From CAWCAW01 sp963793645 (lineage in GTDB: Bacteria > Actinomycetota > Acidimicrobiia > Acidimicrobiales > UBA8190), in contig CAWCAW010000007.1 in the NCBI GenBank assembly GCA_963793645.1, forward strand, positions 1 through 64,000: a DNA stretch of 64,000 nt. The letters are read 5' to 3'. Numbering within the stretch: position 1 is the first letter of the stretch; the number at the start of each line of letters is the position of its first letter. Below are positions 33,060 through 43,611 of the stretch, piece by piece. The notes beneath the pieces were generated by a model. That model was not told where the DNA came from and searched no databases. It saw only the letters and a program-made list of their open reading frames with translations. The position numbers and the translations under genes were made by a program.

Positions 33060-33749
33060 ATGCCCGGATCTTCGGACTACTCGTCAACTGCGCGCCACCA
33101 GGTTCAGCACATCCTTTCCAAAGCGCCATTCCGGACGACACCGTCACACACGCCGCGTCCGCTCGCCGGTGTGATCCACGCCATCGGGCAGGCCGCCGAC
33201 TGGGCGTTTGGAAGACCGCTGCGATGGATCCTCCATCACGTGCTTGTGCACATCGGTCATGGCTTCAAGTCCGCCTTCGGCGGCTTCTGGCCGGTAGTTC
33301 TGGGCATCTTGGCGCTGGGCGTCGGTCTCCTCGTCGGCACGCTGCTGATCAGGCGTCGCGGTCGCATCTCGGCGGAACGAGGTACGGGCCAATGGTCCGC
33401 CGGCCCCGGCGAAGATGTTGGCGTGCTCGATCGACGCGCCGACGAAGCCGAGGCGATCGGCGACCATGAGTCCGCCGTGAGGTTGCGTTTTCGGGCCGGG
33501 CTCCTGCGCCTGAAGACGAGTGGGCTGATCTCCGAGTACACGTCTCAGACTCGTCACCAGTTATCCGCACGACTCGACTCACCGACCTTCGACGCCCTCG
33601 CCCGCCGCCATGAAATGATCGTGTACGGGCGCGCGCCTGCCACATCCTTCGATGCCGTTACGGCGCGCGATTCTTGGCCGCGCGTGCTCGCCGAGGTCCG
33701 CACCGGATCGGAGCGCGAGGCGGTATCGGTAGGGGCCCACGGGTCATGA
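33060..33749 (+). CDS. DUF4129 membrane protein of the MoxR locus
   Basis: 229 residues. Two hydrophobic stretches (about 45-60 and 75-96, FWPVVLGILALGVGLLVGTL) precede a cytoplasmic C-terminal domain with the DUF4129 pattern: AEAIGDHESAVRLRFRAGLL, the conserved T.R-type helix TRHQLSARL, then FDALARRHEMIVYGR. In several phyla this domain sits next to MoxR-DUF58 genes. It starts 9 bp after the preceding gene and overlaps the next by 4 bp (ATGA), so it is in the same operon. Confidence 0.78.
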   Translation: MPGSSDYSSTARHQVQHILSKAPFRTTPSHTPRPLAGVIHAIGQAADWAFGRPLRWILHHVLVHIGHGFKSAFGGFWPVVLGILALGVGLLVGTLLIRRRGRISAERGTGQWSAGPGEDVGVLDRRADEAEAIGDHESAVRLRFRAGLLRLKTSGLISEYTSQTRHQLSARLDSPTFDALARRHEMIVYGRAPATSFDAVTARDSWPRVLAEVRTGSEREAVSVGAHGS

Positions 33750-34957
33750 TCTCTCCGCAGCCGGTTCCCGGGCTATCGGAACGTTCACCGTCTGCCGGCG
33801 ATCGATGGCAGCGGCTGCCTCGTCGATGGCGTCTGGTTTGGATCATCCTTGCCGTCGTGTTGGGTGCCCAGCTCGTCTCGTCGATCACCGGAGGCATTGG
33901 AGGAAACAACGGTGCATCAGGGCCGTCTTCTTCGTTCGACAGTTCGGCATCGGGAACCGAAGCCTTTGCCCACCTTCTCGTCGAGCGCGGCTACGACGTG
34001 AGTCGCCTCACCGACCCGCTCGGAGAAACGGGCATCGCCCGCAGAAGCACGATCTTCGTGCTCGATCCGACGGACTGGAACACCTCCGACACCGCCGCCC
34101 TGCGACGCGATCTGAGCGAGGGCAACCGAGTTGTTCTCGGAGGCATGCTCCCAGCCTCAGGTGCGTTGGCAGCATTGCTCGCCTCGCCCCCACCGCAGTG
34201 GCGAGCGATTCCGGCGGGCGTGACCCATCCAACGGGCGATCAGATGGAGGTGCGGGGTATCGCATCAGTCGTGTCAGCGGGGCCCGGGACCTACGGCTCA
34301 CCATCTGGTGACCGTTCGGCCGTGGTGCCGCTGCTGGTGGGTTCGAGGGGCACCCTTGCCCTCATCGACACCGGGCCCGGCACGTTGGTGTTGCTGGCGT
34401 CGTCGTCGGCATTGCAAAACAGCTCCATCGGTCAACTCGACAATGCCGCCTTCGCCTTGGATCTCGCCGGAGACGGTGGATCGACTGTCCTGTTCGATGA
34501 ATACGACCACGGATTCGGCCGCCCTGGCAGCGGGTTGCCCGGGTTGCCGGCCTCATGGCGCTGGGGACTGGGCATTGCGGTGCTGGCCGTATTGGTCTGG
34601 ATGCTGTCGGCGGCGCGTCGCTTCGGACCGCTGCAAGAGCCCGAACGAACCATGCTGCCCGCACGACGAAAGTATGTCGACGCCATGGCGACACTGCTTT
34701 CGACCAGAAAGAGCGATGAATGGGCCGACGCCATTGCCCCGGTGCGCGCCGAGGCGCGACGACAACTCTGTCGACGTCTCGGCCTCGCTATGGATGCCTC
34801 CGATGAGGCTCTCTCCGACGCGGCCCGGTTGCGCAGCGACGAAACACTCGACGAAGGTCGGGTCGAGGCCATACTCAACCCCGTGAACACAGCCGCCGAA
34901 GTCGTCGCGGCAGGCAACGCACTCGCACAACTCGAACGACAGGATGCTTACCGATGA
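33746..34957 (+). CDS. DUF4350 membrane protein of the MoxR locus
   Basis: 403 residues. One helix near residues 35-52 and another near 270-290 flank an extracytoplasmic domain. That domain has GTEAFAHLLVERGYDVSRLT, then TIFVLDPTDWNTSDTAALRR, and FDEYDHGFGRPGSGLPGLPA, the order typical of DUF4350 proteins. The cytoplasmic tail is helical. ATG 33746 overlaps the DUF4129 stop. The equivalent mycobacterial gene (Rv3691, as I recall) also precedes moxR. Role unknown; context suggests helping the MoxR-DUF58 chaperone system at the membrane. Confidence 0.78.
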   Translation: MISPQPVPGLSERSPSAGDRWQRLPRRWRLVWIILAVVLGAQLVSSITGGIGGNNGASGPSSSFDSSASGTEAFAHLLVERGYDVSRLTDPLGETGIARRSTIFVLDPTDWNTSDTAALRRDLSEGNRVVLGGMLPASGALAALLASPPPQWRAIPAGVTHPTGDQMEVRGIASVVSAGPGTYGSPSGDRSAVVPLLVGSRGTLALIDTGPGTLVLLASSSALQNSSIGQLDNAAFALDLAGDGGSTVLFDEYDHGFGRPGSGLPGLPASWRWGLGIAVLAVLVWMLSAARRFGPLQEPERTMLPARRKYVDAMATLLSTRKSDEWADAIAPVRAEARRQLCRRLGLAMDASDEALSDAARLRSDETLDEGRVEAILNPVNTAAEVVAAGNALAQLERQDAYR

Positions 34958-35954
34958 GCAGGTCCCGATGACCCAACCACCGATGTCATCTTCCGGCGAT
35001 GCCCCCCTGGCGCCTTCGACATCATTGGCGCAGCTCAGAGCGGCCGTAAACGGCGAGGTGGCCAAGGTGGTGGTGGGCCAGACGCCCCTGGTGGATGCCA
35101 CGTTGGCGGCCATGGCCGTCGGTGGTCATCTCCTTTTGCAAGGCCCGCCGGGGGTGGCCAAGACACTATTGGCGTCGGCGGTCGCTCGAGCGACGGGTCT
35201 CCAGACTCGCCGCGTGCAGTTCACTCCCGACATGTTGCCCTCAGACGTCACCGGGACCTTGACACTGCGCGGCACGGAACTCGTGTTTCGACAAGGCCCC
35301 GTATTCACCAACGTCCTGGTGGCTGACGAGATCAATCGAACCCCACCCAAGACACAGGCCGCCCTCCTCGAAGCCATGCAAGAAGGTCAGGTGACCGTCG
35401 ACGGGGTGTCGCACCCGCTCCCGCTCCCCTTTACGGTGCTCGCCACGTTGAACCCCATCGAGTACGAGGGCACCTACCCGCTCCCCGAAGCCCAACTGGA
35501 CCGCTTCCTCATGCAGCTGACCGTGGGTTACCCCGATGTCGAACACGAGGAAGCCGTGCTGCGGCTCCGTCACTTCGGCGTTGCCCCGGCGACGCTCGAC
35601 GACGTCCAGCCGGTGGCCAGCCCGGCCCTACTCATGGCGGCACGCTCCGAGGTGGACGCCGTCGTTGTCAGCGATGCCGTCATCACGTATGTGGCGGCCG
35701 TGATTCGACGCACCCGCGAGCTCCCGGCCGTGGTGCTCGGCGCCAGCCCGCGCGCCGGCGTTCACCTCCTGGCCGTGGCTCGGGCATGGGCGTGTTTGAG
35801 TGGACGCTCCTACGTGGTGCCCGACGACGTCGCCGCGTTGGCCGGCCCCGTCCTTCAACACCGTCTGATTCTCTCCCCGGAAGCCGAGCTGGACCGCTAC
35901 AGCGTCCAACAAGCCATGCAGAGCGTGCTCTCGACGGTGCCTATCCCCCGGTGA
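34944..35954 (+). CDS. MoxR-family AAA+ ATPase
   Basis: 336 residues (ATG 34968 is an alternative start). Walker A is LLLQGPPGVAKTLLASAVAR, Walker B VLVADEINRTPPKTQAALLE, with the sensor region TVLATLNPIEYEGTYPLPEA and the arginine finger in QLDRFLMQL; all are characteristic of MoxR proteins. These hexameric ATPases act with VWA- or DUF58-domain partners in folding, assembly or metal loading of other proteins. It overlaps DUF4350 by 14 bp and DUF58 by 4 bp (GTGA), so all three are translationally coupled. Confidence 0.92.
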   Translation: MLTDEQVPMTQPPMSSSGDAPLAPSTSLAQLRAAVNGEVAKVVVGQTPLVDATLAAMAVGGHLLLQGPPGVAKTLLASAVARATGLQTRRVQFTPDMLPSDVTGTLTLRGTELVFRQGPVFTNVLVADEINRTPPKTQAALLEAMQEGQVTVDGVSHPLPLPFTVLATLNPIEYEGTYPLPEAQLDRFLMQLTVGYPDVEHEEAVLRLRHFGVAPATLDDVQPVASPALLMAARSEVDAVVVSDAVITYVAAVIRRTRELPAVVLGASPRAGVHLLAVARAWACLSGRSYVVPDDVAALAGPVLQHRLILSPEAELDRYSVQQAMQSVLSTVPIPR

Positions 35955-37270
35955 CCGACTTCGAGGCACTCCCGACAGTGCTACCGCCGAATGGCGTGCC
36001 TCGAACCAGCGCGGCCCGGCCCACCCGCTGGGCCGCCATCGCCGTCGGGTTGATTGCCGTGGTGACCATCGCCGCGCCCGTTGGAGTCGTGGTGCCGTGC
36101 GTCGTCGTGGCCGTCGTGGTGGGCGCCGTCATCGCCGACATCGTGGTAGCACGACGCAGTCGACCGATAGGACAGCGCAGCGCGGTACCCACCTTGGCCC
36201 TGCGGGTCCCGGTTCCGCTGGCGGCGTCGGTCTCAGTGCCGCTGGCACGCTCTATCCGGGTCCGCCAGCCTTTTCCTCCGGAACTGTCGGTAGAGCCCGA
36301 CGAGCGCTCCGCCGGTGTACTCGAGGCGGCGATACTCGGGCGCCATCGAGGTATCCACCGCCTTCCACCCGCCGTTGTCAGAGCGACAGGACCTCTCGGA
36401 CTCGGGTCCTGTGACCACCGATTCGCCGCCGACGACACCGTCACCGTGCTCCCCGATCTTCCCAAAGCACGCCGCATGGCCGCAGCGCGTCGACAAGGGC
36501 GTTCCAGCGAGGAGGGGCGCATCCGTAGCCGCCTCGGTATCGGCACCGAATTCGAGACCATCCGCGACTACTCCCCCGATGACGACGTGCGTCAGATCAA
36601 CTGGGTGGCCAGTTCGCGTGTCGGACGCCCTATGTCCAACCAGTACCGGGTGGAAGAGAACCGCGATCTCATGTGCGTGGTGGACACGGGACGCCTCATG
36701 GCCTCACCGGCCGGGCCGGTGACCCGACTCGACGTCGCCCTCGACGCGCTGACCACCTTGGCCGTCGCCGCTGAGGAAGCCGGCGACCGCGTCGGGGCCA
36801 TGGCATTCGATGCAACGGTCACTCGGCAGCTCTCGCCTCGACGCCACGGCGCCGAAACGGTGGTCCGGGCCTTGTTCGACCTCGAGGCCAGCGAAGTCGA
36901 AAGTGACTACGAGCGAGCCTTTGCGGCGGTGGGCCGCCACCGGCGCGCCCTGGTTGCCGTGTTCACCGACTTGGTGGACGAGTCCGTATCGAGATCGCTG
37001 CTGGCGGCATGCCCGATGCTGACCAGACGCCACGCCGTGCTCATCGCCACCTGTAGGGACCTCGACTTGGCCGGTGCGGTCACCGACCCTCCCCACGATG
37101 TGCTCGACGTCTTCAGAGCGGCGGTGGCCGTCGACATGTTGGCCAGCCGCGACAGGGCCGCCGCCATGTTGCGATCGATGGGCGCCACGGTGGTCGAGGC
37201 GGCACCGGAAAAACTCGGCGCCGCTTGCGTGCACGCCTACCTCGTGCTCAAGCAGCGGGCCCGGTTGTAG
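35951..37270 (+). CDS. DUF58 protein, MoxR partner
   Basis: 439 residues from GTG 35951, which overlaps the MoxR stop. Two membrane helices near residues 25-65, a beta-rich region, then the DUF58 signature EFETIRDYSPDDDVRQINW followed by ASSRVGRPMSNQYRVEENRD, and a VWA-like C-terminal domain with CVVDTGRLM as a degenerate metal-site start. DUF58 proteins are the usual MoxR partners. The last 23 bp overlap the end of the converging SpoIIM-like gene. Confidence 0.88.
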   Translation: MTDFEALPTVLPPNGVPRTSAARPTRWAAIAVGLIAVVTIAAPVGVVVPCVVVAVVVGAVIADIVVARRSRPIGQRSAVPTLALRVPVPLAASVSVPLARSIRVRQPFPPELSVEPDERSAGVLEAAILGRHRGIHRLPPAVVRATGPLGLGSCDHRFAADDTVTVLPDLPKARRMAAARRQGRSSEEGRIRSRLGIGTEFETIRDYSPDDDVRQINWVASSRVGRPMSNQYRVEENRDLMCVVDTGRLMASPAGPVTRLDVALDALTTLAVAAEEAGDRVGAMAFDATVTRQLSPRRHGAETVVRALFDLEASEVESDYERAFAAVGRHRRALVAVFTDLVDESVSRSLLAACPMLTRRHAVLIATCRDLDLAGAVTDPPHDVLDVFRAAVAVDMLASRDRAAAMLRSMGATVVEAAPEKLGAACVHAYLVLKQRARL

Positions 37271-38231
37271 GTCGTGGCGCCGGCCGGAGAACCCTGCCGC
37301 GCACCGCCACCATCGTCCAAAAACCTCCAGCAAGGACACACCCGACCGCCAAGGCGGGAATGGTGGGAAGGTCCCAGGGAGTGATGAACCCTTCGGTCAA
37401 TCCGGCCACCACCAAGAAGACCATGGTCCCGAGCAGACAGGCACCGATGACAGGAACAAGGGTGCCCAATGCCTCGGCTCGGCTACGACGCCCCGGGTCG
37501 ATCAGCGCCTTGGCGATGAGAAGTCCGGCGCCACCGGCCAACGAGATGCACGAGAGCTCGAGCAGGCCGTGCGGCACGATGAGACGCACGAAGCTGGTGA
37601 AGCCGCCGGCGCGCCACTCAAGGGCCCCGAGTACTCCCAGCAGCGCCCCGTTGTAAGCCAAAGAGAACACGGTCAGCAGTCCGAGAGTGAACCCGCCGGC
37701 CACCGCCAAAAATGCCACTTGGATGTTATTGATGAAGATCTCAAAGGCGAGACCACCGCGACCTGTCACCGAGACGCCGTAATAGGCACCGTGAAACGAC
37801 GGGCCCGGGGCTCGCACCCCCGCCGGCAACAGGCCCGATGCCGTGGCAGGGGCGACGAGGGCCCATAGGGCACCAAGCACGGTGGCGCCGAGCAACACGG
37901 CTGCCGCTATCCCCACGCAGCCGATGCTCTCGCGAATGCGTCGCCACAGCCCGTGGGAGAAGAACTCCCCGGCTGTCTCTTGGCGCTCGGCCCGGGCATA
38001 GACGACGCCGTGGGCGGAGGCCACCAACCCCTCGAGGCGCAACGTCCCTCCGCTGTCGGGAAACGATCGCCGCGCTAGGGCCAGATCTGCTGTGGCGGAG
38101 CGGTACAGCGTTCCCAACCGGCGGAGTTCGGTCGGAGTCAGCTTGGCGCCCGAGACCCCCGCATGCGCCACCAACGCCTCCAGGTCCGACCAATTCCCGG
38201 ACCTCTCGGCGAGGAAGCGATCTAATTGCAC
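37248..38231 (-). CDS. SpoIIM-like (DUF95) membrane protein
   Basis: 327 residues from GTG 38231, giving the family-like opening VQLDRFLAERSGNWSDLEAL; ATG 38255 adds only a few atypical residues. The soluble N-terminus (to about 95) has ELRRLGTLYRSATADLALAR, typical of the stage II sporulation protein M family, followed by six membrane segments and NNIQVAFLAVAGGFTLGL. The organism need not sporulate: this family is a constant member of the actinobacterial MoxR locus. Its start is 3 bp from the divergent RDD start and its end overlaps the DUF58 gene. Confidence 0.82.
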   Translation of the reverse strand: MQLDRFLAERSGNWSDLEALVAHAGVSGAKLTPTELRRLGTLYRSATADLALARRSFPDSGGTLRLEGLVASAHGVVYARAERQETAGEFFSHGLWRRIRESIGCVGIAAAVLLGATVLGALWALVAPATASGLLPAGVRAPGPSFHGAYYGVSVTGRGGLAFEIFINNIQVAFLAVAGGFTLGLLTVFSLAYNGALLGVLGALEWRAGGFTSFVRLIVPHGLLELSCISLAGGAGLLIAKALIDPGRRSRAEALGTLVPVIGACLLGTMVFLVVAGLTEGFITPWDLPTIPALAVGCVLAGGFWTMVAVRGRVLRPAPRPTTGPAA

Positions 38232-38234
38232 GTC

Positions 38235-39047
38235 ATGACCTTCGAGGACCGCCACGCCACCCCCACGCCCGAGGGCATTTCACTCGACTTCGTGCTCGCC
38301 GGTCTGGGTTCTCGCTTCGCCGCTTTTGCGCTCGACTTCGTGTTGCAAGTCATCTTCATCATCGCCGTCGTCATTTTCTTCGCAAAGACACTGGACAACG
38401 GCGGCGAAACATCGCAACTCGTGGCGGCCGGCCTGGGCTCCGCGTTGGCGCTCATCGATTTCATCGGCTACTTCATCATCTGCGAAATGTTGTGGTCGGG
38501 TAGCTCCGTCGGCAAGAGCGCGGCAGGCATTCGCGTCGTGCGCACCAACGGCACGTCGGTGGGCTTCTGGTCGAGCCTGTTGCGAAACGTGATGCGCTTC
38601 ATCGACATGCTCCCCGGCGTCTTCTACCTCGTCGGAAGCGTACTTATCCTCGCCACGTCGAAGAACCAACGTCTCGGTGACTTGCTGGGGAACACCGTGG
38701 TCATCAGAGAGCGACGAGCCGCCATATCGATACAGCACGGTAGGCCTTTCGATGATCCTTCCCAGTGGATGGCACCCCCGGGAGCCATGGGCTGGGCGCC
38801 GGGCGCACCAACGGTGGCCCTGCCCCCGGAGCTGGCGCACTGGGACGTCACCGCTGTCAACGACCAGGAGCTCATGCTCGTGAGCCGGTTCCTGCAGAAC
38901 CGGTGGGGCTACACCCCCGTCGCCCGTCATCAGCTCGCCTTGCAACTCGCCGACCGCTTGTGGCCCCTGGTGGTCGGGCCCGTGGTGGCGCCGCCGCCCG
39001 AGCAGTTCCTCGAGGCCGTGCTCCTGGTGAAATCGGCCCGGGGATGA
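38235..39047 (+). CDS. RDD-family membrane protein
   Basis: 270 residues from ATG 38235; a TTG at 38226 is a weaker start. The RDD domain (residues 15-150) has the expected LGSRFAAFALDFVLQVIFII, then SSVGKSAAGIRVVRTNG and KNQRLGDLLGNTVVI. The C-terminal 120 residues are soluble. TCTAAT at 38221-38226 could be a -10 box with an 8-nt gap. It completes the conserved MoxR neighbourhood and is divergent from the SpoIIM-like gene. Confidence 0.8.
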   Translation: MTFEDRHATPTPEGISLDFVLAGLGSRFAAFALDFVLQVIFIIAVVIFFAKTLDNGGETSQLVAAGLGSALALIDFIGYFIICEMLWSGSSVGKSAAGIRVVRTNGTSVGFWSSLLRNVMRFIDMLPGVFYLVGSVLILATSKNQRLGDLLGNTVVIRERRAAISIQHGRPFDDPSQWMAPPGAMGWAPGAPTVALPPELAHWDVTAVNDQELMLVSRFLQNRWGYTPVARHQLALQLADRLWPLVVGPVVAPPPEQFLEAVLLVKSARG

Positions 39048-39220
39048 CCGAGGGCAAGCACATCGGTTGCCGATAGATCGTCACGGCGGGGGCTTCTTCG
39101 ACAGCCAAGAACCACCCTCTTTGGCCTTCCTGGCCGAACACCTGGCCGAGCCGGAGGGCTCCGCGGGCGGAGCCTGACGAGGAACCAGTCACCGCGATCC
39201 CAGGTGCACAATGGGTGGCC

Positions 39221-40735
<1,515 letters not shown>

Positions 40736-40767
40736 CCGTGGACGAGCATTGGCCCCGGCGAGAGGGG

Positions 40768-41364
40768 CTAGGTGGGCGACTTACTCTGGCGGAGGGATCG
40801 CCACCGGTGCACCAAGAACACGGCGATGGCCAGCACCACCAGGGCGGCGAGGACGTAGCCGGCGATGTTGAAGCCGTGGGTGAGCTTGGTCCATTGATGT
40901 CCGAGGGCATAGGCAATGCCGGCCAAGGAACCGATCCACACCAGACTGCCAATCGAGGTGAAGATCCCGAAACGCGCCAGGGGCATCTCCGCCGCCCCGG
41001 CCGGTATGGCGATGAAGGTGCGCACCAACGGGATGAGCCGGCCCACCAGCACGCCGATGTCGCCGCGTCGCGCGAACCAGCGTTCGGCCCGATCCAAATC
41101 CTCGTGGCTGAGCAGTATGTAACGGCCGTAGCGGTCCACCAAGGCGCGCCCGCCGTATCGGCCGATGGCGTAACCGATGAAGGCACCGCCGATCTCGCCG
41201 GCCGTTCCCAGGGCGATCACCGCAGCGAGGTTCAGGCGCCCCGTCGAGGCCAGGTACCCGGCCACGCCCATGGTCACCTCGGAGGGAAAGGGGATGCCGG
41301 CCGCCTCCAACACCGTCAGCAGGGCTAAGGCCCAGTAGCCCCAGGTGGTGATGAAGTGCGTCAC
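40768..41364 (-). CDS. DedA-family membrane protein
   Basis: 198 residues from GTG 41364 (TAGAAA lies 7 nt before it). Family marks: AAGIPFPSEVTMGVAGYLAS near residue 20-40, the re-entrant GGAFIGYAIGRYGG, and GRLIPLVRTFIAIPAGAAEM. The C-terminal membrane helix ends in a basic tail. DedA proteins with the VTT fold are linked to undecaprenyl-phosphate or phospholipid flipping and membrane homeostasis. It converges on cobQ. Confidence 0.86.
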   Translation of the reverse strand: MTHFITTWGYWALALLTVLEAAGIPFPSEVTMGVAGYLASTGRLNLAAVIALGTAGEIGGAFIGYAIGRYGGRALVDRYGRYILLSHEDLDRAERWFARRGDIGVLVGRLIPLVRTFIAIPAGAAEMPLARFGIFTSIGSLVWIGSLAGIAYALGHQWTKLTHGFNIAGYVLAALVVLAIAVFLVHRWRSLRQSKSPT

Positions 41365-41443
41365 GGGTGACTTTCTAGTCGTCGCCAGCCCCGAAGCGGC
41401 CCACCCACGTCGCCAGCCGTCGTAAGCCGAGGCGAGCGCCCGA

Positions 41444-41449
41444 TAGCGT
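41444..41449 (+). promoter_or_regulatory. -10 box TAGCGT of the hydrolase gene at 41457
   Basis: Ends 7 nt before ATG 41457; leaderless arrangement. Confidence 0.5.
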
Positions 41450-41456
41450 CGCTTCG

Positions 41457-42332
41457 ATGCCCGATGAGGACGCCCGGCAGCTCTATCCGTTGTCGGCCCG
41501 GGAGCCGTCGGACATGGTGGCGACGGCCGACGGCCTGGAAATTGCGGTCTATGACCTGGGCGGCAGCGGACCGCCGCTGGTGCTGGTCCATCCCACCGGG
41601 TTTTGTGGGGCGGTACTGGGCCCGCTGGCCGCCGAGCTGACGGGCGACTTTCGCTGCGTGCTCATCGACCTGCGCGCCCACGGGCGCTCGAGCCGTCCAC
41701 CCGACGGTGACCTGCGCTGGAGCGGGTTCGCCACCGACGTGCTGGCCGTCGTTGACGGGCTCGGCCTCGAGGGTCCCGTCGGCTTCGGTCACTCCTGCGG
41801 CGGCGCCGCCTTGATGCTCGCGGAGGAGCGCCGTCCGGGCACCTTCGACCGGCTCTACCTCTTCGAGCCCATCGTGTTGCCGGCGGGTGGCGGGCAGACC
41901 AATCCCCTGGCCGAAGGGGCCCGGCGGCGCCGGTCGCGTTTCGCCTCGCGAGACGAAGCCCTCGCCAACTTTTCGTCCAAGGCTCCTTTGAACGTGCTTC
42001 GCTCCGACGTCTTGGCGGCCTACGTGGACAACGGGTTTGCCCCCGACGCCGACGGCGGGCTCCGTCTTCGTTGTACCCCGGAGGACGAGGCCGAGACCTT
42101 TGTCCAGAGCCTCACTCACGACGCCTATAGCCACATGAGCACCGTGGCCTGCCCCGTCACCTTGGCCTGCGGCGAGGACACCGACGCCATCGATGCCAAG
42201 TACCTCCGACACTGCGCCCGGCGTCTCGACGATGCCACCACGCTCGTTCTCGACGCCATGGGCCACTTCGGGCCCATTCAGGACCCCCCACGAGTGGGCG
42301 GCACGGTGCTCGAAGCCTTGCGAGGATCCTGA
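41457..42332 (+). CDS. alpha/beta hydrolase
   Basis: 291 residues. HPTGFCGAVLG is the oxyanion-side loop, GHSCGG the nucleophile elbow with Ser113, and the late His lies in LDAMGHFGPIQDP. The domain order is standard for the family; the cap region (about 145-220) has no feature that identifies a substrate. It follows the DedA gene divergently and precedes a nuclease gene by 32 bp, each with its own -10 box. Confidence 0.84.
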   Translation: MPDEDARQLYPLSAREPSDMVATADGLEIAVYDLGGSGPPLVLVHPTGFCGAVLGPLAAELTGDFRCVLIDLRAHGRSSRPPDGDLRWSGFATDVLAVVDGLGLEGPVGFGHSCGGAALMLAEERRPGTFDRLYLFEPIVLPAGGGQTNPLAEGARRRRSRFASRDEALANFSSKAPLNVLRSDVLAAYVDNGFAPDADGGLRLRCTPEDEAETFVQSLTHDAYSHMSTVACPVTLACGEDTDAIDAKYLRHCARRLDDATTLVLDAMGHFGPIQDPPRVGGTVLEALRGS

Positions 42333-42352
42333 CCACTGTTACTACCTAGGCG

Positions 42353-42358
42353 TAGCCT
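42353..42358 (+). promoter_or_regulatory. -10 box TAGCCT of the nuclease gene
   Basis: Ends 6 nt before ATG 42365. Confidence 0.5.
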
Positions 42359-42364
42359 GCGCTC

Positions 42365-43231
42365 ATGGCTTTCGCCGTCCCCTCGTCTTTGTCTCCTTCG
42401 AAGGTCGCCACCTTCAAGGACTGCGCCTTGGCCTTCCGTTTCACCGCCATCGACAGACTGGCCGAAACCCCGTCTGCACCTGCGGTGAAAGGGACATTCG
42501 TCCATCGCGCCCTGCAAGGTTTGTTCTGGAGCCACGACCGAGGCAATCGATCGCCGGCGGCGGCACGCGCTGAGCTTGCGTCGGTGTGGGGGGCGCGTCA
42601 TGACGACCCCGAGTACGCCGGACTCGGCCTCGATCTCGCCGACGAAGAAGCCTTTGTGGCCGACTGCGAGGCGCTCGTCGACCGCTACTTCACCCTCGAA
42701 GACCCCGACGCCGTCGATGCCGTCGGCATGGAGCTCTCACTGGAGGTCGACTTCGAAGGCGTGCGCCTGCGGGGCATCATCGACCGCCTGGACGTGACCC
42801 CCGAGGGCGAATTCGTGGTCGTCGACTACAAGACCGGCCGCGCCCCGTCCGAGGCCCAGGAGCAGAGCCGCCTGGGCGGTGTGCACTTCTACGCCTTGCT
42901 TTGTGAGCAGGTGCTCGGCCGCCGGCCCGTCAAGGTACGTCTCATGTACCTGCGCCAGGGCCTCTGCATCGACGCCGAGCCGTCGGACCAGGCCATGCGG
43001 GGCCTGCGCCAACGCACCACGGCGGTATGGCGGGCCATCGAGCACGCCTGTGCGGCCGAGGACTTCAGGCCCAAGCCGTCTGCTCTATGCCGGTGGTGCA
43101 GCTTCCAGTCTCTGTGCCCGGCCTTCGGTGGTGACCCGGCGCTGGCTTCCACGTGGGAGCCCGGGATGCCTGTGGGCGTTGCCCTCGGCGACGCCAAGGC
43201 GCCGGCGCCGGCCGCGGCCGCGTCCGGCTGA
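42365..43231 (+). CDS. PD-(D/E)XK nuclease, RecB/Cas4-like
   Basis: 288 residues. SPSKVATFKDCALAFRF opens the domain with the first Cys of an iron-sulphur cluster, and CRWCSFQSLC near residue 245 supplies three more. Between them are GTFVHRALQGLFW, an acidic EVDF strand, and the active-site GEFVVVDYKTGRAP with Asp and Lys. This is the AddB/Cas4-type exonuclease architecture. No CRISPR, cas or helicase genes are nearby, so a general DNA repair role is more likely than adaptation. The Ala-rich C-terminus runs into a short tandem repeat. Confidence 0.85.
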   Translation: MAFAVPSSLSPSKVATFKDCALAFRFTAIDRLAETPSAPAVKGTFVHRALQGLFWSHDRGNRSPAAARAELASVWGARHDDPEYAGLGLDLADEEAFVADCEALVDRYFTLEDPDAVDAVGMELSLEVDFEGVRLRGIIDRLDVTPEGEFVVVDYKTGRAPSEAQEQSRLGGVHFYALLCEQVLGRRPVKVRLMYLRQGLCIDAEPSDQAMRGLRQRTTAVWRAIEHACAAEDFRPKPSALCRWCSFQSLCPAFGGDPALASTWEPGMPVGVALGDAKAPAPAAAASG

Positions 43232-43242
43232 ACCTCCGCCCC

Positions 43243-43545
<303 letters not shown>

Positions 43546-43611
43546 ATGAGCGACCTACCACGCCGAGGATTCGGCATGCGGGCGCCAACGGCAAGAGGGG
43601 GTAGTGGGTGA
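43546..43611 (+). CDS. possible 21-codon leader peptide before the sigma factor gene
   Basis: ATG 43546 opens MSDLPRRGFGMRAPTARGGSG. Its TGA stop at 43609-43611 overlaps the GTG start of the sigma factor (GTGA). Such overlap allows translational coupling. No good ribosome-binding site precedes it, so its reality is uncertain. Confidence 0.35.
   Translation: MSDLPRRGFGMRAPTARGGSG

Noticed and set aside
39064..39174. 36-codon plus frame from TTG before cobQ
   Set aside because: Rare start, no ribosome-binding site, and its end is the small hairpin at 39157-39174.
39048..39220. Possible cobalamin riboswitch before cobQ
   Set aside because: Only about 170 bp with one 7-bp hairpin; no cobalamin-box sequence recognised.
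42365..43231. Cas4 of a CRISPR system
   Set aside because: Cas4-like fold, but no array or other cas gene in 64 kb; a RecB-type repair nuclease is the safer name.
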